A DNA stretch of 64,000 bases from Cladorhizidae sp. MBARI D1340-BT2 (lineage: Eukaryota > Porifera > Demospongiae > Poecilosclerida > Cladorhizidae), in contig JAQNBH010000002.1 of the NCBI GenBank assembly GCA_028752905.1, positions 23,261,059-23,325,058 of the forward strand, in the 5' to 3' direction. Made by a program: the position numbers and the translations under genes. This document shows positions 9,989 through 24,107 of this stretch, piece after piece. Position 1 is the stretch's first letter. Each line of letters starts with the position of its first letter. The notes under the pieces are model-generated. The model did no database searches. It was not told the DNA's origin and worked only from the letters and a program-made list of their open reading frames with translations.

Positions 9989-12900
9989 ATGAGCTTCACG
10001 GCAAAAAAACAAGATTTTCGGGGGGAAAATGAGAAACATATAGACCAAATTAGGGCAAATATCAAGAACATGTTTAGCATCAAGTAAGAGTACAATTCAT
10101 AACTGCCCTAATTAACAAGACCAAAGTCCCAGATTTTGTCAACTGATAGAGAAGGCCCTTATCTGCAACATGTGAACAGATTATCAATAAATGTAGTGGT
10201 TTTTCACTGGCAGGCCACCGCTTTGGCAACTGGAAAACGCCAGGAAAAATCACAAACCTTACCACTTCAAATCATCATAACTTCCTAATACTTAGAGTAC
10301 TCAAAACTTTGGCACGTACAAAAGACAGATAATTAGAAGGGCTATCCGGTGATATAAAAATTATATTTTTTGGGTAAAGTGTAGAATAGTTATGAGCTTC
10401 ACGGCAAAAAAACAAGATTTTCGGGGGGGAAATGAGAAACATATAGACCAAATTAGGGCAAATATCAAGAACATGTTTAGCATCAAGTAAGAGTACAATT
10501 CATAACTGCCCTAATTAACAAGACCAAAGTCCCAGATTTTGTCAACTGATAGAGAAGGCCCTTATCTGCAACATGTGAACAGATTATCAATAAATGTAGT
10601 GGTTTTTCACTGGCAGGCCACCGCTTTGGCAACTGGAAAACGCCAGGAAAAATCACAAACCTTACCACTTCAAATCACCATAACTTGCTAATACTTAGAG
10701 TACTCAAAATTTTGGCACTTACAAAAGACAGATAATTAGAAGGGCTATTCGGTGATATAAAAATTATCTTTTTTGGGTAAAGTGTAGAAAAGTTATGAGC
10801 TTCACGGCAAAAAAACAAGATTTTCGGGGGGAAAATGAGAAACATATAGACCAAATTAGGGCAAATATCAAGAACATGTTTAGCATCAAGTAAGAGTACA
10901 ATTCATAACTGCCCTAATTAACAAGACCAAAGTCCCAGATTTTGTCAACTGATAGAGAAGGCCCTTATCTGCAACATGTGAACAGATTATCAATAAATGT
11001 AGTGGTTTTTCACTGGCAGGCCACCGCTTTGGCAACTGGAAAACGCCAGGAAAAATCACAAACCTTACCACTTCAAATCATCATAACTTCCTAATACTTA
11101 GAGTACTCAAAACTTTGGCACGTACAAAAGACAGATAATTAGAAGGGCTATTCAGTGATATAAAAATTATCTTTTTTGGGTAAAGTGTAAAAAAGTTATG
11201 AGCTTCACGGCAAAAAACAAGATTTTCGGGGGGAAAATGAGAAACATATAGACCAAATTAGGGCAAATATCAAGAACATGTTTAGCATCAAGTAAGAGTA
11301 CAATTCATAACTGCCCTAATTAACAAGACCAAAGTCCCAGATTTTGTCAACTGATAGAGAAGGCCCTTATCTGCAACATGTGAACAGATTATCAATAAAT
11401 GTAGTGGTTTTTCACTGGCAGGCCACCGCTTTGGCAACTGGAAAACGCCAGGAAAAATCACAAACCTTACCACTTCAAATCACCATAACTTGCTAATACT
11501 TAGAGTACTCAAAATTTTGGCACGTACAAAAGACAGATAATTAGAAGAGCTATCCGGTGATATAAAAATTATCTTTTTTGGGTAAAGTGTAGAAAAGTTA
11601 TGAGCTTCACGGCAAAAAAACAAGATTTTCGGGGGGAAAATGAGAAACATATAGACCAAATTAGGGCAAATATCAAGATAGAGAACACATAATGAAACCT
11701 ATCATTCGAATCATATCAAGTCCATTACAGTAAAGTGTGCAGAATATTATGGATGTTTGATATCAACAGAGAGCACAGAGAGAGACCTATCTTAATAGCT
11801 ATATATCAAGTTTATTCAGTGAAGTGTGGAGAATCTATTTAGCATCAAGAGAGAGCAGAGAGAAACCTATCTTGTGATTCTATCAAGTCCATTACTGTGA
11901 AGTATGCGGAATATACGGATGTTTGGTATCAAGAGAGAGAACAGAGAGAGGCCTACCTTTAGAGCTATATATCAAGTCTATTCAGTGAAGTGTGGAGAAT
12001 CTATGAAGCTAACATGTTTAGCTCAAGATAGAGAACACTGAGAGATACCTATCTTGCAAGTCCATTACAGTTAAGTGTGCAGAATATATGGATGTTTGGT
12101 ATCAAGAGAGAGCACTTGGAGAGTCCTATCTTAATAGCTGTATAACAAGTCTATTCAGTGAAGTGTGGATAATCTACGAAGCTAACATGTTTAGCATCAA
12201 GTAAGAGTACAATTCATAACTGCCCTAATTAACAAGACCAAAGTCCCAGATTTTGTCAACTGATAGAGAAGGCCCTTATCTGCAACATGTGAACAGATTA
12301 TCAATAAATGTAGTGGTTTTTCACTGGCAGGCCACCGCTTTGGCAACTGGAAAACGCCAGGAAAAATCACAAACCTTACCACTTCAAATCACCATAACTT
12401 GCTAATACTTAGAGTACTCAAAATTTTGGCACGTACAAAAGACAGATAATTAGAAGGGCTATTCGGTGATATAAAAATTATCTTTTTTGGGTAAAGTGTA
12501 GAAAAGTTATGAGCTTCACGGCAAAAAAACAAGATTTTCGGGGGGAAAATGAGAAACATATAGACCAAATTAGGGCAAATATCAAGAACATGTTTAGCAT
12601 CAAGTAAGAGTACAATTCATAACTGCCCTAATTAACAAGACCAAAGTCCCAGATTTTGTCAACTGATAGAGAAGGCCCTTATCTGCAACATGTGAACAGA
12701 TTATCAATAAATGTAGTGGTTTTTCACTGGCAGGCCACCGCTTTGGCAACTGGAAAACGCCAGGAAAAATCACAAACCTTACCACTTCAAATCATCATAA
12801 CTTCCTAATACTTAGAGTACTCAAAACTTTGGCACGTACAAAAGACAGATAATTAGAAGGGCTATCCGGTGATATAAAAATTATCTTTTTTGGGTAAAGT

Positions 12901-13314
12901 GTAGAATAGTTATGAGCTTCACGGCAAAAAAACAAGATTTTCGGGGGGGAAATGAGAAACATATAGACCAAATTAGGGCAAATATCAAGAACATGTTTAG
13001 CATCAAGTAAGAGTACAATTCATAACTGCCCTAATTAACAAGACCAAAGTCCCAGATTTTGTCAACTGATAGAGAAGGCCCTTATCTGCAACATGTGAAC
13101 AGATTATCAATAAATGTAGTGGTTTTTCACTGGCAGGCCACCGCTTTGGCAACTGGAAAACGCCAGGAAAAATCACAAACCTTACCACTTCAAATCACCA
13201 TAACTTGCTAATACTTAGAGTACTCAAAATTTTGGCACGTACAAAAGACAGATAATTAGAAGAGCTATCCGGTGATATAAAAATTATCTTTTTTGGGTAA
13301 AGTGTAGAAAAGTT
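9989..13314. repeat. Block 4: S S S S L S S
   Basis: Units: S 9989, S 10392, S 10795 (mosaic tail), S 11198-11599 (402 bp), L 11600-12508, S 12509 and S 12912-13314. S tails alternate T, C, T/mosaic, C and then T, C. Two changes seen only here are a at 10365 and t at 10719 (cacttac for cacgtac). Confidence 0.92.
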
Positions 13315-16300
13315 ATGAGCTTCACGGCAAAAAAACAAGATTTTCGGGGGGAAAATGAGAAACATATAGACCAAATTAGGGCAAATATCAAGATAGAGAA
13401 CACATAATGAAACCTATCATTCGAATCATATCAAGTCCATTACAGTAAAGTGTGCAGAATATTATGGATGTTTGATATCAACAGAGAGCACAGAGAGAGA
13501 CCTATCTTAATAGCTATATATCAAGTTTATTCAGTGAAGTGTGGAGAATCTATTTAGCATCAAGAGAGAGCAGAGAGAAACCTATCTTGTGATTCTATCA
13601 AGTCCATTACTGTGAAGTATGCGGAATATACGGATGTTTGGTATCAAGAGAGAGAACAGAGAGAGGCCTACCTTTAGAGCTATATATCAAGTCTATTCAG
13701 TGAAGTGTGGAGAATCTATGAAGCTAACATGTTTAGCTCAAGATAGAGAACACTGAGAGATACCTATCTTGCAAGTCCATTACAGTTAAGTGTGCAGAAT
13801 ATATGGATGTTTGGTATCAAGAGAGAGCACTTGGAGAGTCCTATCTTAATAGCTGTATAACAAGTCTATTCAGTGAAGTGTGGATAATCTACGAAGCTAA
13901 CATGTTTAGCATCAAGTAAGAGTACAATTCATAACTGCCCTAATTAACAAGACCAAAGTCCCAGATTTTGTCAACTGATAGAGAAGGCCCTTATCTGCAA
14001 CATGTGAACAGATTATCAATAAATGTAGTGGTTTTTCACTGGCAGGCCACCGCTTTGGCAACTGGAAAACGCCAGGAAAAATCACAAACCTTACCACTTC
14101 AAATCACCATAACTTGCTAATACTTAGAGTACTCAAAATTTTGGCACGTACAAAAGACAGATAATTAGAAGGGCTATTCGGTGATATAAAAATTATCTTT
14201 TTTGGGTAAAGTGTAGAAAAGTTATGAGCTTCACGGCAAAAAAACAAGATTTTCGGGGGGAAAATGAGAAACATATAGACCAAATTAGGGCAAATATCAA
14301 GAACATGTTTAGCATCAAGTAAGAGTACAATTCATAACTGCCCTAATTAACAAGACCAAAGTCCCAGATTTTGTCAACTGATAGAGAAGGCCCTTATCTG
14401 CAACATGTGAACAGATTATCAATAAATGTAGTGGTTTTTCACTGGCAGGCCACCGCTTTGGCAACTGGAAAACGCCAGGAAAAATCACAAACCTTACCAC
14501 TTCAAATCATCATAACTTCCTAATACTTAGAGTACTCAAAACTTTGGCACGTACAAAAGACAGATAATTAGAAGGGCTATCCGGTGATATAAAAATTATC
14601 TTTTTTGGGTAAAGTGTAGAATAGTTATGAGCTTCACGGCAAAAAAACAAGATTTTCGGGGGGGAAATGAGAAACATATAGACCAAATTAGGGCAAATAT
14701 CAAGAACATGTTTAGCATCAAGTAAGAGTACAATTCATAACTGCCCTAATTAACAAGACCAAAGTCCCAGATTTTGTCAACTGATAGAGAAGGCCCTTAT
14801 CTGCAACATGTGAACAGATTATCAATAAATGTAGTGGTTTTTCACTGGCAGGCCACCGCTTTGGCAACTGGAAAACGCCAGGAAAAATCACAAACCTTAC
14901 CACTTCAAATCACCATAACTTGCTAATACTTAGAGTACTCAAAATTTTGGCACGTACAAAAGACAGATAATTAGAAGGGCTATTCGGTGATATAAAAATT
15001 ATCTTTTTTGGGTAAAGTGTAGAAAAGTTATGAGCTTCACGGCAAAAAAACAAGATTTTCGGGGGGAAAATGAGAAACATATAGACCAAATTAGGGCAAA
15101 TATCAAGAACATGTTTAGCATCAAGTAAGAGTACAATTCATAACTGCCCTAATTAACAAGACCAAAGTCCCAGATTTTGTCAACTGATAGAGAAGGCCCT
15201 TATCTGCAACATGTGAACAGATTATCAATAAATGTAGTGGTTTTTCACTGGCAGGCCACCGCTTTGGCAACTGGAAAACGCCAGGAAAAATCACAAACCT
15301 TACCACTTCAAATCATCATAACTTCCTAATACTTAGAGTACTCAAAACTTTGGCACGTACAAAAGACAGATAATTAGAAGGGCTATCCGGTGATATAAAA
15401 ATTATCTTTTTGGGGTAAAGTGTAGAATAGTTATGAGCTTCACGGCAAAAAAACAAGATTTTCGGGGGGGAAATGAGAAACATATAGACCAAATTAGGGC
15501 AAATATCAAGAACATGTTTAGCATCAAGTAAGAGTACAATTCATAACTGCCCTAATTAACAAGACCAAAGTCCCAGATTTTGTCAACTGATAGAGAAGGC
15601 CCTTATCTGCAACATGTGAACAGATTATCAATAAATGTAGTGGTTTTTCACTGGCAGGCCACCGCTTTGGCAACTGGAAAACGCCAGGAAAAATCCCAAA
15701 CCTTACCACTTTAAATCACAATAACTTGCTAATACTTAGAGTACTCAAAATTTTGGCACGTACAAAAGACAGATAATTAGAAGAGCTATCCGGTGATATA
15801 AAAATTATCTTTTTTGGGTAAAGTGTAGAAAAGTTATGAGCTTCACGGCAAAAAAACAAGATTTTCGGGGGGAAAATGAGAAACATATAGACCAAATTAG
15901 GGCAAATATCAAGATAGAGAACACATAATGAAACCTATCATTCGAATCATATCAAGTCCATTACAGTAAAGTGTGCAGAATATTATGGATGTTTGATATC
16001 AACAGAGAGCACAGAGAGAGACCTATCTTAATAGCTATATATCAAGTTTATTCAGTGAAGTGTGGAGAATCTATTTAGCATCAAGAGAGAGCAGAGAGAA
16101 ACCTATCTTGTGATTCTATCAAGTCCATTACTGTGAAGTATGCGGAATATACGGATGTTTGGTATCAAGAGAGAGAACAGAGAGAGGCCTACCTTTAGAG
16201 CTATATATCAAGTCTATTCAGTGAAGTGTGGAGAATCTATGAAGCTAACATGTTTAGCTCAAGATAGAGAACACTGAGAGATACCTATCTTGCAAGTCCA

Positions 16301-19300
16301 TTACAGTTAAGTGTGCAGAATATATGGATGTTTGGTATCAAGAGAGAGCACTTGGAGAGTCCTATCTTAATAGCTGTATAACAAGTCTATTCAGTGAAGT
16401 GTGGATAATCTACGAAGCTAACATGTTTAGCATCAAGTAAGAGTACAATTCATAACTGCCCTAATTAACAAGACCAAAGTCCCAGATTTTGTCAACTGAT
16501 AGAGAAGGCCCTTATCTGCAACATGTGAACAGATTATCAATAAATGTAGTGGTTTTTCACTGGCAGGCCACCGCTTTGGCAACTGGAAAACGCCAGGAAA
16601 AATCACAAACCTTACCACTTCAAATCACCATAACTTGCTAATACTTAGAGTACTCAAAATTTTGGCACGTACAAAAGACAGATAATTAGAAGAGCTATCC
16701 GGTGATATAAAAATTATCTTTTTTGGGTAAAGTGTAGAAAAGTTATGAGCTTCACGGCAAAAAAACAAGATTTTCGGGGGGAAAATGAGAAACATATAGA
16801 CCAAATTAGGGCAAATATCAAGATAGAGAACACATAATGAAACCTATCATTCGAATCATATCAAGTCCATTACAGTAAAGTGTGCAGAATATTATGGATG
16901 TTTGATATCAACAGAGAGCACAGAGAGAGACCTATCTTAATAGCTATATATCAAGTTTATTCAGTGAAGTGTGGAGAATCTATTTAGCATCAAGAGAGAG
17001 CAGAGAGAAACCTATCTTGTGATTCTATCAAGTCCATTACTGTGAAGTATGCGGAATATACGGATGTTTGGTATCAAGAGAGAGAACAGAGAGAGGCCTA
17101 CCTTTAGAGCTATATATCAAGTCTATTCAGTGAAGTGTGGAGAATCTATGAAGCTAACATGTTTAGCTCAAGATAGAGAACACTGAGAGATACCTATCTT
17201 GCAAGTCCATTACAGTGAAGTGTGCAGAATATATGGATGTTTGGTATCAAGAGAGAGCACTTGGAGAGTCCTATCTTAATAGCTGTATAACAAGTCTATT
17301 CAGTGAAGTGTGGATAATCTACGAAGCTAACATGTTTAGCATCAAGTAAGAGTACAATTCATAACTGCCCTAATTAACAAGACCAAAGTCCCAGATTTTG
17401 TCAACTGATAGAGAAGGCCCTTATCTGCAACATGTGAACAGATTATCAATAAATGTAGTGGTTTTTCACTGGCAGGCCACCGCTTTGGCAACTGGAAAAC
17501 GCCAGGAAAAATCACAAACCTTACCACTTCAAATCACCATAACTTGCTAATACTTAGAGTACTCAAAATTTTGACACGTACAAAAGACAGATAATTAGAA
17601 GGGCTATTCAGTGATATAAAAATTATCTTTTTTGGGTAAAGTGTAAAAAAGTTATGAGCTTCACGGCAAAAAACAAGATTTTCGGGGGGAAAATGAGAAA
17701 CATATAGACCAAATTAGGGCAAATATCAAGAACATGTTTAGCATCAAGTAAGAGTACAATTCATAACTGCCCTAATTAACAAGACCAAAGTCCCAGATTT
17801 TGTCAACTGATAGAGAAGGCCCTTATCTGCAACATGTGAACAGATTATCAATAAATGTAGTGGTTTTTCACTGGCAGGCCACCGCTTTGGCAACTGGAAA
17901 ACGCCAGGAAAAATCACAAACCTTACCACTTCAAATCACCATAACTTGCTAATACTTAGAGTACTCAAAATTTTGGCACGTACAAAAGACAGATAATTAG
18001 AAGGGCTATTCGGTGATATAAAAATTATCTTTTTTGGGTAAAGTGTAGAAAAGTTATGAGCTTCACGGCAAAAAAACAAGATTTTCGGGGGGAAAATGAG
18101 AAACATATAGACCAAATTAGGGCAAATATCAAGAACATGTTTAGCATCAAGTAAGAGTACAATTCATAACTGCCCTAATTAACAAGACCAAAGTCCCAGA
18201 TTTTGTCAACTGATAGAGAAGGCCCTTATCTGCAACATGTGAACAGATTATCAATAAATGTAGTGGTTTTTCACTGGCAGGCCACCGCTTTGGCAACTGG
18301 AAAACGCCAGGAAAAATCACAAACCTTACCACTTCAAATCATCATAACTTCCTAATACTTAGAGTACTCAAAACTTTGGCACGTACAAAAGACAGATAAT
18401 TAGAAGGGCTATCCGGTGATATAAAAATTATCTTTTTTGGGTAAAGTGTAGAATAGTTATGAGCTTCACGGCAAAAAAACAAGATTTTCGGGGGGGAAAT
18501 GAGAAACATATAGACCAAATTAGGGCAAATATCAAGAACATGTTTAGCATCAAGTAAGAGTACAATTCATAACTGCCCTAATTAACAAGACCAAAGTCCC
18601 AGATTTTGTCAACTGATAGAGAAGGCCCTTATCTGCAACATGTGAACAGATTATCAATAAATGTAGTGGTTTTTCACTGGCAGGCCACCGCTTTGGCAAC
18701 TGGAAAACGCCAGGAAAAATCACAAACCTTACCACTTCAAATCACCATAACTTGCTAATACTTAGAGTACTCAAAATTTTGGCACGTACAAAAGACAGAT
18801 AATTAGAAGGGCTATTCGGTGATATAAAAATTATCTTTTTTGGGTAAAGTGTAGAAAAGTTATGAGCTTCACGGCAAAAAAACAAGATTTTCGGGGGGAA
18901 AATGAGAAACATATAGACCAAATTAGGGCAAATATCAAGAACATGTTTAGCATCAAGTAAGAGTACAATTCATAACTGCCCTAATTAACAAGACCAAAGT
19001 CCCAGATTTTGTCAACTGATAGAGAAGGCCCTTATCTGCAACATGTGAACAGATTATCAATAAATGTAGTGGTTTTTCACTGGCAGGCCACCGCTTTGGC
19101 AACTGGAAAACGCCAGGAAAAATCACAAACCTTACCACTTCAAATCATCATAACTTCCTAATACTTAGAGTACTCAAAACTTTGGCACGTACAAAAGACA
19201 GATAATTAGAAGGGCTATCCGGTGATATAAAAATTATCTTTTTGGGGTAAAGTGTAGAATAGTTATGAGCTTCACGGCAAAAAAACAAGATTTTCGGGGG

Positions 19301-19667
19301 GGAAATGAGAAACATATAGACCAAATTAGGGCAAATATCAAGAACATGTTTAGCATCAAGTAAGAGTACAATTCATAACTGCCCTAATTAACAAGACCAA
19401 AGTCCCAGATTTTGTCAACTGATAGAGAAGGCCCTTATCTGCAACATGTGAACAGATTATCAATAAATGTAGTGGTTTTTCACTGGCAGGCCACCGCTTT
19501 GGCAACTGGAAAACGCCAGGAAAAATCCCAAACCTTACCACTTTAAATCACAATAACTTGCTAATACTTAGAGTACTCAAAATTTTGGCACGTACAAAAG
19601 ACAGATAATTAGAAGAGCTATCCGGTGATATAAAAATTATCTTTTTTGGGTAAAGTGTAGAAAAGTT
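13315..19667. repeat. Block 5: L SSSS LL S SSSS
   Basis: Units: L 13315, S 14224, 14627, 15030, 15433, L 15836, L 16745, S 17654-18055 (402 bp), S 18056, 18459, 18862 and 19265-19667. The S groups 14224-15835 and 18056-19667 have the same four tails in the same order (T, C, T with tttttgggg, then atcccaaacc with ctttaaatcacaat). This marks a 3832-bp duplication that continues into block 6. Confidence 0.92.
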
Positions 19668-22600
19668 ATGAGCTTCACGGCAAAAAAACAAGATTTTCGG
19701 GGGGAAAATGAGAAACATATAGACCAAATTAGGGCAAATATCAAGATAGAGAACACATAATGAAACCTATCATTCGAATCATATCAAGTCCATTACAGTA
19801 AAGTGTGCAGAATATTATGGATGTTTGATATCAACAGAGAGCACAGAGAGAGACCTATCTTAATAGCTATATATCAAGTTTATTCAGTGAAGTGTGGAGA
19901 ATCTATTTAGCATCAAGAGAGAGCAGAGAGAAACCTATCTTGTGATTCTATCAAGTCCATTACTGTGAAGTATGCGGAATATACGGATGTTTGGTATCAA
20001 GAGAGAGAACAGAGAGAGGCCTACCTTTAGAGCTATATATCAAGTCTATTCAGTGAAGTGTGGAGAATCTATGAAGCTAACATGTTTAGCTCAAGATAGA
20101 GAACACTGAGAGATACCTATCTTGCAAGTCCATTACAGTTAAGTGTGCAGAATATATGGATGTTTGGTATCAAGAGAGAGCACTTGGAGAGTCCTATCTT
20201 AATAGCTGTATAACAAGTCTATTCAGTGAAGTGTGGATAATCTACGAAGCTAACATGTTTAGCATCAAGTAAGAGTACAATTCATAACTGCCCTAATTAA
20301 CAAGACCAAAGTCCCAGATTTTGTCAACTGATAGAGAAGGCCCTTATCTGCAACATGTGAACAGATTATCAATAAATGTAGTGGTTTTTCACTGGCAGGC
20401 CACCGCTTTGGCAACTGGAAAACGCCAGGAAAAATCACAAACCTTACCACTTCAAATCACCATAACTTGCTAATACTTAGAGTACTCAAAATTTTGGCAC
20501 GTACAAAAGACAGATAATTAGAAGAGCTATCCGGTGATATAAAAATTATCTTTTTTGGGTAAAGTGTAGAAAAGTTATGAGCTTCACGGCAAAAAAACAA
20601 GATTTTCGGGGGGAAAATGAGAAACATATAGACCAAATTAGGGCAAATATCAAGATAGAGAACACATAATGAAACCTATCATTCGAATCATATCAAGTCC
20701 ATTACAGTAAAGTGTGCAGAATATTATGGATGTTTGATATCAACAGAGAGCACAGAGAGAGACCTATCTTAATAGCTATATATCAAGTTTATTCAGTGAA
20801 GTGTGGAGAATCTATTTAGCATCAAGAGAGAGCAGAGAGAAACCTATCTTGTGATTCTATCAAGTCCATTACTGTGAAGTATGCGGAATATACGGATGTT
20901 TGGTATCAAGAGAGAGAACAGAGAGAGGCCTACCTTTAGAGCTATATATCAAGTCTATTCAGTGAAGTGTGGAGAATCTATGAAGCTAACATGTTTAGCT
21001 CAAGATAGAGAACACTGAGAGATACCTATCTTGCAAGTCCATTACAGTGAAGTGTGCAGAATATATGGATGTTTGGTATCAAGAGAGAGCACTTGGAGAG
21101 TCCTATCTTAATAGCTGTATAACAAGTCTATTCAGTGAAGTGTGGATAATCTACGAAGCTAACATGTTTAGCATCAAGTAAGAGTACAATTCATAACTGC
21201 CCTAATTAACAAGACCAAAGTCCCAGATTTTGTCAACTGATAGAGAAGGCCCTTATCTGCAACATGTGAACAGATTATCAATAAATGTAGTGGTTTTTCA
21301 CTGGCAGGCCACCGCTTTGGCAACTGGAAAACGCCAGGAAAAATCACAAACCTTACCACTTCAAATCACCATAACTTGCTAATACTTAGAGTACTCAAAA
21401 TTTTGACACGTACAAAAGACAGATAATTAGAAGGGCTATTCAGTGATATAAAAATTATCTTTTTTGGGTAAAGTGTAAAAAAGTTATGAGCTTCACGGCA
21501 AAAAACAAGATTTTCGGGGGGAAAATGAGAAACATATAGACCAAATTAGGGCAAATATCAAGAACATGTTTAGCATCAAGTAAGAGTACAATTCATAACT
21601 GCCCTAATTAACAAGACCAAAGTCCCAGATTTTGTCAACTGATAGAGAAGGCCCTTATCTGCAACATGTGAACAGATTATCAATAAATGTAGTGGTTTTT
21701 CACTGGCAGGCCACCGCTTTGGCAACTGGAAAACGCCAGGAAAAATCACAAACCTTACCACTTCAAATCACCATAACTTGCTAATACTTAGAGTACTCAA
21801 AATTTTGGCACGTACAAAAGACAGATAATTAGAAGAGCTATCCGGTGATATAAAAATTATCTTTTTTGGGTAAAGTGTAGAAAAGTTATGAGCTTCACGG
21901 CAAAAAAACAAGATTTTCGGGGGGAAAATGAGAAACATATAGACCAAATTAGGGCAAATATCAAGATAGAGAACACATAATGAAACCTATCATTCGAATC
22001 ATATCAAGTCCATTACAGTAAAGTGTGCAGAATATTATGGATGTTTGATATCAACAGAGAGCACAGAGAGAGACCTATCTTAATAGCTATATATCAAGTT
22101 TATTCAGTGAAGTGTGGAGAATCTATTTAGCATCAAGAGAGAGCAGAGAGAAACCTATCTTGTGATTCTATCAAGTCCATTACTGTGAAGTATGCGGAAT
22201 ATACGGATGTTTGGTATCAAGAGAGAGAACAGAGAGAGGCCTACCTTTAGAGCTATATATCAAGTCTATTCAGTGAAGTGTGGAGAATCTATGAAGCTAA
22301 CATGTTTAGCTCAAGATAGAGAACACTGAGAGATACCTATCTTGCAAGTCCATTACAGTTAAGTGTGCAGAATATATGGATGTTTGGTATCAAGAGAGAG
22401 CACTTGGAGAGTCCTATCTTAATAGCTGTATAACAAGTCTATTCAGTGAAGTGTGGATAATCTACGAAGCTAACATGTTTAGCATCAAGTAAGAGTACAA
22501 TTCATAACTGCCCTAATTAACAAGACCAAAGTCCCAGATTTTGTCAACTGATAGAGAAGGCCCTTATCTGCAACATGTGAACAGATTATCAATAAATGTA

Positions 22601-24107
22601 GTGGTTTTTCACTGGCAGGCCACCGCTTTGGCAACTGGAAAACGCCAGGAAAAATCACAAACCTTACCACTTCAAATCACCATAACTTGCTAATACTTAG
22701 AGTACTCAAAATTTTGACACGTACAAAAGACAGATAATTAGAAGGGCTATTCAGTGATATAAAAATTATCTTTTTTGGGTAAAGTGTAAAAAAGTTATGA
22801 GCTTCACGGCAAAAAACAAGATTTTCGGGGGGAAAATGAGAAACATATAGACCAAATTAGGGCAAATATCAAGAACATGTTTAGCATCAAGTAAGAGTAC
22901 AATTCATAACTGCCCTAATTAACAAGACCAAAGTCCCAGATTTTGTCAACTGATAGAGAAGGCCCTTATCTGCAACATGTGAACAGATTATCAATAAATG
23001 TAGTGGTTTTTCACTGGCAGGCCACCGCTTTGGCAACTGGAAAACGCCAGGAAAAATCACAAACCTTACCACTTCAAATCACCATAACTTGCTAATACTT
23101 AGAGTACTCAAAATTTTGGCACGTACAAAAGACAGATAATTAGAAGAGCTATCCGGTGATATAAAAATTATCTTTTTTGGGTAAAGTGTAGAAAAGTTAT
23201 GAGCTTCACGGCAAAAAAACAAGATTTTCGGGGGGAAAATGAGAAACATATAGACCAAATTAGGGCAAATATCAAGATAGAGAACACATAATGAAACCTA
23301 TCATTCGAATCATATCAAGTCCATTACAGTAAAGTGTGCAGAATATTATGGATGTTTGATATCAACAGAGAGCACAGAGAGAGACCTATCTTAATAGCTA
23401 TATATCAAGTTTATTCAGTGAAGTGTGGAGAATCTATTTAGCATAAAGAGAGAGCAGAGAGAAACCTATCTTGTGATTCTATCAAGTCCATTACTGTGAA
23501 GTATGCGGAATATACGGATGTTTGGTATCAAGAGAGAGAACAGAGAGAGGCCTACCTTTAGAGCTATATATCAAGTCTATTCAGTGAAGTGTGGAGAATC
23601 TATGAAGCTAACATGTTTAGCTCAAGATAGAGAACACTGAGAGATACCTATCTTGCAAGTCCATTACAGTTAAGTGTGCAGAATATATGGATGTTTGGTA
23701 TCAAGAGAGAGCACTTGGAGAGTCCTATCTTAATAGCTGTATAACAAGTCTATTCAGTGAAGTGTGGATAATCTACGAAGCTAACATGTTTAGCATCAAG
23801 TAAGAGTACAATTCATAACTGCCCTAATTAACAAGACCAAAGTCCCAGATTTTGTCAACTGATAGAGAAGGCCCTTATCTGCAACATGTGAACAGATTAT
23901 CAATAAATGTAGTGGTTTTTCACTGGCAGGCCACCGCTTTGGCAACTGGAAAACGCCAGGAAAAATCACAAACCTTACCACTTCAAATCACCATAACTTG
24001 CTAATACTTAGAGTACTCAAAATTTTGGCACGTACAAAAGACAGATAATTAGAAGGGCTATTCGGTGATATAAAAATTATCTTTTTTGGGTAAAGTGTAG
24101 AAAAGTT
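19668..24107. repeat. Block 6: L L S L S L
   Basis: Units: L 19668, L 20577, S 21486-21887 (402 bp), L 21888, S 22797-23198 (402 bp), L 23199-24107. Two copies of the linked variant (ttgacacg tail followed by a 402-bp S) lie close together here; none occurs to the right. L 23199 has a private gcataaag near 23441-23448 in place of gcatcaag. Confidence 0.92.
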
